The notes below the pieces were generated by a model. It did no database searches and was not told where the DNA came from. It saw only the letters and a program-made list of their open reading frames with translations. Made by a program: the position numbers and the translations under genes. Shown here piece after piece: positions 9,627 through 17,100 of a stretch of DNA of 64,000 nucleotides. Each line of letters opens with the position of its first letter. Position 1 is the first letter of the stretch. Source of the DNA: CAVYWD01 sp963772225 (lineage in GTDB: Bacteria; Myxococcota; Myxococcia; Myxococcales; UBA5297); contig CAVYWD010000002.1 in the NCBI GenBank assembly GCA_963772225.1, forward strand, positions 1,054,001 through 1,118,000, in the 5' to 3' direction.

Positions 9627-9989
9627 CCACCCCCGCGGCCTGCTTCCCCTGCGGCCTGCTCTCTCATTCGCACCGGGGTCACCCACCCATTCGGCCGCTC
9701 TCATTTCGAGGGCGGCCGGTCCTTTTCGAGACCTCGGCTCTCGGCGCCAATTCTTTGACATTCGGTGGCTGCGTCGCGGAATTCTGACGAAGGCGCCGAA
9801 ATGACTCGACCTTTGCCCAGGGTCGCGAAACACCCGCGCGCGGCGCCGCCGAAGACCCATTGCGCGAGCGGGCAGATGCACCCTTTTGCCCGGCGCCGAA
9901 GCGAAATGGCCCCAGGGATCGGGCGGTTCGAACCCGGGGCTCCTGGAGCGGTGGCCCCTGCGTTGCAATTCCGCTCGAGCGAGGACGCA
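9627..9989. other. Intergenic stretch downstream of fbaB
   Basis: About 360 bases with no convincing gene. Apart from the hairpin at 9692-9718, base composition and codon pattern do not favour any frame. Possible long frames on both strands lack a ribosome-binding site. Confidence 0.5.
9692..9728 (+). terminator. Rho-independent-like terminator after fbaB
   Basis: A perfect 7-bp stem CGGCCGC / GCGGCCG (9692-9698 with 9712-9718) closes a 13-base loop and is followed by GTCCTTTTC. It lies 66 bases after the aldolase stop, where a transcript end is expected. Confidence 0.6.
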
Positions 9990-10208
9990 ATGCGGAGAAT
10001 CGAAATGGCGAACCCACTCACCGACGACCAGCGCGCTGCCTACTTCAGGTTGGCCTCGAAGATCCCGCTCTGCTGCGCCGAGAATTCGCCTCGGCAATGC
10101 GCGAGCTGCCGAGTCCTGAGGGCAGTGCACGCCCAGCTGCACGGCGAGCCGGTGCAACCGGAGACGGGCCCCGCGACGGTGCGGTTCGCGGTGCGCCGGG
10201 AAGGTTAA
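9990..10208 (+). CDS. Small cysteine-containing protein, hypothetical
   Basis: A possible 72-residue protein starting at ATG 9990 (alternative ATG 10005). It contains a central cysteine-rich patch (CC, then C..C about ten residues later) after a helical segment TDDQRAAYFRLASK, and a charged C-terminus. Third-position GC is high in this frame only from about 10005 on, which is mild support for coding. No family recognised; there is no strong Shine-Dalgarno site. It stands alone between the aldolase and the lipoprotein gene. Confidence 0.4.
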   Translation: MRRIEMANPLTDDQRAAYFRLASKIPLCCAENSPRQCASCRVLRAVHAQLHGEPVQPETGPATVRFAVRREG

Positions 10209-10535
10209 CGGCGTCCGGCCTGCATCGTCCGGCGAGCCACGCCTGCATTCTTTCGCAGCGAAGCGAGACAGCCTGGTGCAGCTCCCTCAGAATCCGTTCA
10301 GCGCTTCATCCAGAGCACCGACCGCGCGGTCGAACAACGCCTCCCCGCTTGAATCAATGAGCTGACGCGCACGCTCGAACTGGCGGCAATCGAGCTTTCC
10401 AGCCCGATTCTCCGCCGAGCCGGGTTCCCGCGGTAAAGCGACGGGCATGGAGGGGCATAGAACAACGGCTGACGACCCTGAGCTTACGCCGGGAAACACC
10501 ATCCAGGAGACCTGGGACCTGATCTCTCAGCTCTC
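10209..10535. other. Intergenic stretch with a weak reading frame on the minus strand
   Basis: About 325 bases. A minus-strand frame 10287-10448 would give a 53-residue peptide whose C-terminal half (FERARQLIDSSGEALFDRAV) looks helical and coding-like, but there is no clear start or ribosome-binding site. It may be the remnant of a gene. Confidence 0.3.
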
Positions 10536-11990
10536 TCAAGACCTCCACTCGCCCGCATCGGAGAGCCCGCCGCCGTCCGCCGGGACGCCGCCGTCCGATC
10601 GCGTTCCGGCGTTGACATGAACTCCGCCGTCGGACCGAGAGCCCGCATCGAAATTGCCTCCCGCATCGACGGCGTAGCCGGCATCGGAGAGCCCGCCGAC
10701 GTCCGCAGAGCCCCCGCCGTCCGATCGCGTTCCGGCGTCGACATAGACTCCGCCGTCAGACCGAGAGCCCGCATCGAAATTGCCTCCCGCATCGACGGCG
10801 TAGCCGGCATCGGAGAGCCCGCCGACGTCCGCAGAGCCCCCACCGTCCGATCGCGTTCCGGCGTCGACATAGACTCCGCCGTCGGACCGAGAGCCCGCAT
10901 CGAAATTGCCTCCCGCATCGACGGCGTAGCCGGCATCGGAGAGCCCGCCGACGTCCGCAGAGCCCCCACCGTCCGATCGCGTTCCGGCGTCGACATGAAC
11001 TCCGCCGTCAGACCGAGAGCCCGCATCGAAATTGCCTCCCGCATCGACGGCGTAGCCGGCATCGGAGAGCCCGCCGACGTCCGCAGAGCCCCCACCGTCC
11101 GATCGCGTTCCGGCGTCGACATAGACTCCGCCGTCGGACCGAGAGCCCGCATCGAAATTGCCACCCGCGTCGACGGCGTGACCGGCATCGGAGAGCCCGC
11201 CGACGTCCGCAGAGCCCCCACCGTCCGATCGCGTTCCGGCGTCGACATAGACTCCGCCGTCGGACCGAGAGCCCGCATCGAAATTGCCACCCGCGTCGAC
11301 GGCGTAGCCGGCGCCGGCGTCCGCGCGAGCTCCGCCGTCGAATAGCGCTCCGGCATCGACCACGGCGCCGGCGTCCAACCTGCCGGCATCGATAGCCGTC
11401 CCCGCGTCAGACAGGCGCCCGGCGTCGGCGGTGCCCCCGTCTGCTCCGCCCACGGCCGTCAGCTTGAACTGCTGATTCTCGGCGCCGGTGGCCTCCCACT
11501 GGACGACCTTCGCGTCATCGCGAGCGCCTCCGCGCTCCACGTCGAGGAGCTTGCTGCTGTGCCGGGCGCTGAGCGCCACCGCGCCCTCGACCGAGCTCTG
11601 GACGGCAAAGTGCTGATGGCTCGAATCCGAGCAATCGTTCTGGACGAGGCCCACGCCGTCGGAGGTCCGCCCCTCCGGGATTTCGAGGCAAAGGCCGCTC
11701 TTTAAGTTGACGATGGAGTAGGTGCGCGCCGAATGGGCGACGAAACGAAATTGCTGCGCCGCTGACTGATTGCAGGTCGCGACCTGGATCGCCGTGAGCG
11801 CTGCGGCGCTCTCCGAGGCAGGCTGGAGGCATTGGCCGCTCTCTACTCCGACGATGGCATAATCCGCCGAGGTGTCGACCGACAGCTCCGAGTCGTTGGC
11901 CGCGAAATCCACCGCGGGGTCGACCCCTCCGCAACTCACGGAAAGAATTGCGGCGAAGACCGTCCCCCAATGTTGCGCTTTCGAATTCAT
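10536..11990 (-). CDS. Lipoprotein with ricin-type lectin domain and D-A-G repeat tail
   Basis: A 484-residue predicted lipoprotein. The signal peptide ends in a lipobox-like AILSVSC, so it should be lipid-anchored. Residues about 40-180 form a ricin B / RICIN-type beta-trefoil with repeated Q-x-W-like elements (SGQCLQP, QQFRFV, SGLCLEIP, HQHFAV, NQQFKL), which in this family binds sugars. The rest (about residue 190 on) is a low-complexity tail of D-A-G and D-G-G units that becomes an exact 42-residue tandem repeat. The ATG at 11990 is preceded by AAGGGAGGT; an upstream GTG is less likely. Such D-A-G-rich spacers are common in myxobacterial surface proteins. It is divergent from the lipid synthase. 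Confidence 0.85.
   Translation of the reverse strand: MNSKAQHWGTVFAAILSVSCGGVDPAVDFAANDSELSVDTSADYAIVGVESGQCLQPASESAAALTAIQVATCNQSAAQQFRFVAHSARTYSIVNLKSGLCLEIPEGRTSDGVGLVQNDCSDSSHQHFAVQSSVEGAVALSARHSSKLLDVERGGARDDAKVVQWEATGAENQQFKLTAVGGADGGTADAGRLSDAGTAIDAGRLDAGAVVDAGALFDGGARADAGAGYAVDAGGNFDAGSRSDGGVYVDAGTRSDGGGSADVGGLSDAGHAVDAGGNFDAGSRSDGGVYVDAGTRSDGGGSADVGGLSDAGYAVDAGGNFDAGSRSDGGVHVDAGTRSDGGGSADVGGLSDAGYAVDAGGNFDAGSRSDGGVYVDAGTRSDGGGSADVGGLSDAGYAVDAGGNFDAGSRSDGGVYVDAGTRSDGGGSADVGGLSDAGYAVDAGGNFDAGSRSDGGVHVNAGTRSDGGVPADGGGLSDAGEWRS
10597..11311 (-). repeat. 126-bp tandem repeat (42 residues), about 5.6 copies
   Basis: The motif GCGTTCCGGC recurs at 10601, 10727, 10853, 10979, 11105 and 11231, exactly 126 bases apart. 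Each unit encodes YAVDAGGNFDAGSRSDGG followed by a V(Y/H)VDAGTRSDGGGSADVGGLSDAG-type half. Copies differ by only a few bases, so the array is young or kept uniform by recombination. It lies inside the lipoprotein gene and preserves the reading frame. Confidence 0.95.
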
Positions 11991-12606
11991 CCCGACCTCC
12001 CTTGTTAAGGTGTCCGCGAGGACCAACGCACCCCGGCCTTGCCGGCGGCCTCAGCCGCCTTCTCGTCCCCATCGGCGGGTCGTCTCGCGTCGGGCCGTGT
12101 ATACGACAGCGGGGCAGTCCTGTCATCGTTCTCCGACGCGCGGCAATCCATTCGGGGAGCTCTGGTCGCGCTCGGTGACGCGCGCCCCTGCGGCGAACGC
12201 GGCCCGGCGCCGTCGAGCATTGGGCGACGGGCGGCCCGCGACGACCGCGTGGCGCAGGTCTATCAATCCCTTCCGCGCGAGCTCTTGTGCAGGCTGGAAA
12301 AGACCCCAGGCTCCAGACCCTCTTTGGTTCCGGCTCGGCCGGGTGAGGGGCCCAGCGGGCATCGCCCGCTCCGATTTCGAATCGCCTGCGCAAATTTTCA
12401 CAATTCGACACTCCATCGCCTATGGCCGCCTTGCCGAGCTCGAATCGAGGGTCCCTCGAGGGCGGCGCCCGACCGAGCGGCGCGCAAAACCGACGAGCGG
12501 CCGAGGCCCCTACGCCTCGAAGGGAAGCACGGCGTTCGCGAGCTTTTCGGCCGACACAAGAAGGGCGATTGAACAACGAGGTGTCGGGCATTCTATACTG
12601 CAAGCA
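11991..12606. other. Divergent intergenic region between the lipoprotein and the lipid synthase
   Basis: About 615 bases with no supportable gene. It contains the ribosome-binding site of the lipoprotein at its left edge and a promoter-like element next to pfaD at its right edge. Its middle has irregular codon structure in all frames. Confidence 0.5.
12569..12599 (+). promoter_or_regulatory. Candidate sigma-70 promoter abutting pfaD
   Basis: TTGAAC at 12569-12574 and TATACT at 12594-12599, spaced by 19 bases (two longer than ideal). Transcription would begin at or within a base or two of the GTG at 12607, which has no Shine-Dalgarno site, suggesting a leaderless message. Inference only. Confidence 0.35.
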
Positions 12607-14166
12607 GTGAGACAATTGAACGGCGACATTCTTCACGCCCTCGCGCGCGTGCGCGAGCCGGTGCACCTGCTCCGCCACTCGGCGACCGCCGAGATCGCCG
12701 CGCGCCTTGCCGGCCTCGAGCTTGTCCCTGGCTTCGAGGTCCACGGGGTCCTTCCGCCGCAATTCCCCGAGTGGCTGGGCGACCGCAGCTTTCAGGAGGA
12801 CCACGGCACCCGCTTCGCCTACGCGGCAGGCTCGATGGCGAACGGCATTTCCTCCCCAGCCCTGGTCGCCGCCCTCGCCGGTCACGGCATGCTCGGCTTC
12901 TTCGGGGCCGCGGGGCTCCCGTTCCACCGCATCGCCCAGAACCTGGACGAGCTCTCGCGCCTGCTCCCGAGCCCGAAGGTCCCCTGGGGCGCGAACCTCA
13001 TCCACGCGCCGGAGGAGCCGGCTCTCGAGCGCCGCACGGCCGAGCTCTACGTGGAGCGCGGCGTGCGGTTCGTGGAGGCGTCCGCCTTCATGGACCTCAC
13101 GCCGGCCGTGGTGCTCGTCGCCTGCGCCGGCCTGGCCGAGGCGCCGGGCGGCGGCGTCCTTCGCCCGCGCGCCCTGTTCGCCAAGGTCTCGCGCCTCGAG
13201 GTCGCGCGCCGCTTCCTGGAGCCCGCGCCCGCAGCCCTCCTGGACGAGCTCACCGCCAGCGGGGCGCTCACAGGCGAGGAGGCGCAGCTCGCCCGCCAGG
13301 TGCCGCTCGCCACCGACGTCACCGCCGAGGCCGACTCGGCCGGCCACACCGACAATCGGCCGCTCGCGGCGCTTTTGCCGGCAGTGCTCTGCCTGCGCGA
13401 CCAAGTCACCCGCGAGCGCGGATTCTCCCGGCCCCCGCGCGTGGGCGCGGCCGGCGGCCTGGGCACGCCCGCGGCGGTGGCCTCGGCGTTCGCGCTGGGC
13501 GCCGACTACGTCATGACCGGCTCGGTGAACCAGGCCGCGATCGAGTCGGGGCTCTCCGAGGACGCCCGGCGGCTCCTGGCCCAGGCCGAGCTCGCGGACG
13601 TGGCCATGGCGCCCGCAGCCGACATGTTCGAGATGGGCGTCAAGGTCCAGGTGCTGCGCCGGGGCACGCTCTTCGCGGCGCGCGCCGGCCGCCTCTACGA
13701 CCTCTACCGCGAGCGCGCGTCGCTGGAGGACCTCCCGGCCGGCGTTCAAGCCGAGCTGGAAGAGAAAATCTTTGGCGCGCCGCTCGCGGCCATCTGGAGC
13801 GAGGCCGAGGCCTACTGGCATGAGCGCGAGCCCGCGCAGGTCGAGCGCGCCCGGGTCGACCCGAAGCACCTCATGGCACTGGTCTTCCGCTGGTACCTCG
13901 GCATGTCGAGCCGCTGGGCCATCGCCGGAGAGGTCCGCCGGCGCGCCGACTACCAGCTCTGGTGCGGCCCGGCGATGGGCGCCTTCAACGCTTGGGCGCG
14001 CGGCAGCTTCCTCGCCGACCCGGCCGAGCGCACGGCCGGGCAGATCGGCCTCAACCTCCTGGAGGGCGCCGCGTCCATCACCCGCGCCCAGACCCTTCGC
14101 TCCATCGGAGTCGCCGTACCCTCCGAAGCGTTCAACTACCGCCCGCGCCGCCTCGCGCTCGGCTGA
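12607..14166 (+). CDS. pfaD: PfaD-like trans-acting enoyl reductase of a Pfa-type lipid synthase
   Basis: A 519-residue flavin-dependent TIM-barrel protein of the 2-nitropropane-dioxygenase/PfaD family, which reduces enoyl-ACP intermediates for PUFA-type synthases. Seen: AAGSMANGISSPALVAALAGHGMLGFFGAAGLP at the N-terminal side (quoted in part), VEASAFMDLTPAVV, DVTAEADSAGHTDNRP, the FMN phosphate loop GAAGGLGTPAAVASAFALGAD, TGSVNQAA, and the PfaD-specific C-terminal region with GPAMGAFNAWARGSFL. The start is uncertain: GTG 12607 fits family length and a promoter ends just before it. A PfaA-like gene follows after 18 bases, so this is the first gene of the lipid synthase operon. Confidence 0.88.
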   Translation: MRQLNGDILHALARVREPVHLLRHSATAEIAARLAGLELVPGFEVHGVLPPQFPEWLGDRSFQEDHGTRFAYAAGSMANGISSPALVAALAGHGMLGFFGAAGLPFHRIAQNLDELSRLLPSPKVPWGANLIHAPEEPALERRTAELYVERGVRFVEASAFMDLTPAVVLVACAGLAEAPGGGVLRPRALFAKVSRLEVARRFLEPAPAALLDELTASGALTGEEAQLARQVPLATDVTAEADSAGHTDNRPLAALLPAVLCLRDQVTRERGFSRPPRVGAAGGLGTPAAVASAFALGADYVMTGSVNQAAIESGLSEDARRLLAQAELADVAMAPAADMFEMGVKVQVLRRGTLFAARAGRLYDLYRERASLEDLPAGVQAELEEKIFGAPLAAIWSEAEAYWHEREPAQVERARVDPKHLMALVFRWYLGMSSRWAIAGEVRRRADYQLWCGPAMGAFNAWARGSFLADPAERTAGQIGLNLLEGAASITRAQTLRSIGVAVPSEAFNYRPRRLALG

Positions 14167-14184
14167 AGGAAGGGCGTCGCCCGC

Positions 14185-17100
14185 ATGTCCACCACGCCCG
14201 CCGCCATCGTCTCCATCGGCGCGCTTTTCCCCGGCGCGCCCACCACGCAGGACTTCTGGCGCGACCTGGTGGAAGGCCGCGACCGCCTGTCCGACGTCCC
14301 GCGCACCCACTGGCTCGCGAGCGACTACTTCGACCCGCGCCCCGGCGCGCCGGACAAGGTCTACACCACGCGCGGCGGGTTCCTCCCCGCCGTCGAATTT
14401 TCGCCACTGGAATTCGGCCTGCCGCCGGCCACCCTGCCCGCCGTCGACACCGCCCAGCTCCTGGGGCTGGTGGTGGCCAAGCGCGTGCTCGCCGAGGCCA
14501 CCCGCGGCCGCTACGAGTCCATGGACCGGAGCCGCATCAGCGTGCTCCTGGGCGTCGCCTCGGCCACCGAGCTGGTGGCGCACATGGCGGGCCGCCTGCA
14601 AATCCCCGTGGTCGAGGCCGCCCTGCGCGCCGCCGGCGTCGCCGAGGACGAAGCCCTTCGCGTGCGCGCGGGGCTCGAGGCCTGCTACGTGCCGTGGCAG
14701 GAGGGCACCTTCCCCGGGCTGCTCGCGAACGTGGTGGCCGGGCGCATCGCCAACCGCTTCGACCTGGGCGGCACCAACGCCGTCCTCGACGCGGCGTGCG
14801 CGGGCGCGCTGGCCGCGGTGGAAATGGCGGTGCAGGAGCTGTCGCTGGGCGTGGCCGACCTGGTGATCACCGGCGGCGTCGACACGCTCAACGACATCTT
14901 GATGTTCATGTGCTTCGCCCAGACCGGCGCCCTGTCCCGGAGCGGCGACTGCCGGCCGTTCTCGCAGGACGCCGACGGCACGCTCTTGGGCGAAGTCCTC
15001 GGGCTCTTCGCGCTCAAGCGGCTGGCCGACGCCGAGCGCGACGGCGACCCCGTCTACGCGGTGATTCGCGGCTTAGGCACCTCCTCCGACGGGCGAGCCA
15101 CGAGCATCTACGCGCCGCTCGCCGCCGGGCAGGCACGGGCCCTCGAGCGCGCCTACGCGGCGGCCGGCGTGAGCCCTTCGACGGTGGGCCTGGTGGAGGC
15201 CCACGGCACCGGCACCGTGGCCGGCGACGCCGCGGAAGTCGACGCCCTTCGGCGCGTGTACCAGGCCGCGGGCGCGAAGCCGAAGCAGGCGGCCATCGGC
15301 TCGGTGAAGGGGCAGATCGGCCACACCAAGGCCGCCGCCGGCGCCGCGGGTCTCGCGAAGGCCGCGCTCGCGCTCCACCACAAGGTCCTGCCGCCGACCC
15401 TCAAGGTGCGCGCCCCGCTCCCGGCACTCGCCGAGCCGGCGAGCCCGCTCTACGCGAACACGGCCGCGCGCCCGTGGATCCACGGCGCGCCCCACCCTCG
15501 CCGCGCGGCGGTGAGCGCGCTGGGCTTCGGGGGGACGAACTTCCACCTGGTGCTCGAGGAGCACACAGGCGCCGCGCGGCCGCCGCGCCTGCGCGCGCTC
15601 CCCGCGGAGCTGGTCCTGCTCGGCGCGGCCGACCGCGCAGCCCTGGCCGGCCGATGCCGCGCCGAGTCCCAGGCGCTCCAGGGCGCTCGGCCCGGCGCGC
15701 TCGCCCACGTCGCAAGGCGCGCCCAGCTCGCCTTCGACGCGGCGTCGCCCGCGCGCCTCGCGCTGGTGGCCGCCTCCGAGGAGGCGCTCGCCAATCTGCT
15801 CGCGCGCGCGGCCCGCACCCTGGGCGACGGAGGCGACTTTCGCGACCCCGCCCTGCGAGCCTGCTCCTTCGGAGAGGGCGCGGCCGCGGGCCCGGTCGCG
15901 CTCCTCTTCCCCGGACAGGGCAGCCAGTCGGTGGGCATGGGCGGCGACCTCGCCCTGCACTTCGACGCCGCGCGCGCTCTCTGGGACGAGGCCGCGCGGC
16001 TCGACGAATTCGCCGACGAAGGGCTGCACCACCGCGTCTTCCCGCCGCCCGCGTTCACCGACGAGGAGCGGGCCGCGCAAGCCGAAAGACTCACCGCCAC
16101 CGACTGGGCCCAGCCCGCGCTCGCCTGCGCGAGCCTCTCGATGCTGCGCCTGTGCAAAGCCGCGGGGCTCGAGCCCATCGCCGTGGCCGGGCACAGCCTG
16201 GGCGAGGTGACCGCGCTCGCCGCGGCCGGCGCGCTAGACCCGCTCGACGCCGTGCGCGTAGCCCGCACCCGCGGCGCTTTGATGGCCGACGCGAGCCGCG
16301 CCTGCCAGGGCGCGATGACCGCCGCCGCGGCCGAGCTCCCGCGGATGGAGTCGCTCCTCGGCGAGTGGCGTCTCCCGGTCGCGGTGGCGAACCACAACGC
16401 GCCGGCGCAGGTCGTGCTCTCCGGCGAGACGGCGGCCATCGCCGAAGTGGAGCGCCGCCTCGCCGCCGAGGGCATCGCCGCCCAGCGCCTGGCGGTGGCG
16501 ACCGCGTTCCATTCGCCCATCGTCGAGCCCGCCTGCGCCCCCTTTCGCCGCGCGCTCGAGGCCGTCGCGCTTCGCCCGGCCCAGGTGCCGGTCTACTCCA
16601 ACGCGACCGCCGCGCCGTACCCGGCCGACCCCGCCGCGGCGCGCGACCTGCTCGCCACCGCCCTGGCGCGGCCCGTGCGCTTCGCAGAGCAGGTCGAGGC
16701 CATGCACGCGGCCGGCGCGCGCACCTTCGTGGAGGTCGGGCCCGGCCGCGTCCTGACGAAGCTGGTGAGCCGCTGCCTCGAGGGCCGAGCGCACCTCGCC
16801 GTGGCGCTTGGCCCACCCGGCCAGCACGGCGTCACCGCCTTCTTCCAGGCCATGGGCCAGCTCTCCGCCGCCGGCGTCCCGCTCGACTTCGCGCCGCTCT
16901 GGGAAGGCCAGGCCCTGCCCGACAATCCCTCCCGACCCGCCTCTTCCAAGCTCACCGTCCGCCTCACCGGCGCCAACTACGGCAAGCCCTACCCGGCCGC
17001 CGCCGAAGAGGCGCTCCGGCGAGCCCGGCCCACCGCTGCCCCGAAGGAGCCCACGCCCGTGCCCCTCGCGCCTGTCGATGCCCCCGAGCCCGCCGAGCCC

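Noticed and set aside
9922..9950. GGTTCGAACC resembling a tRNA T-loop
   Set aside because: The T-stem does not pair fully and no acceptor, anticodon or D arm can be built on either side or strand.
10597..11311. Regular repeats that might suggest a CRISPR array
   Set aside because: The period is 126 bases with no unique spacers; it is an in-frame protein repeat.
11872..12606. Extension of pfaD upstream to 11872
   Set aside because: The frame merely stays open in GC-rich DNA; the translated text is arginine-rich with no family match, and it overlaps the opposite lipoprotein start.
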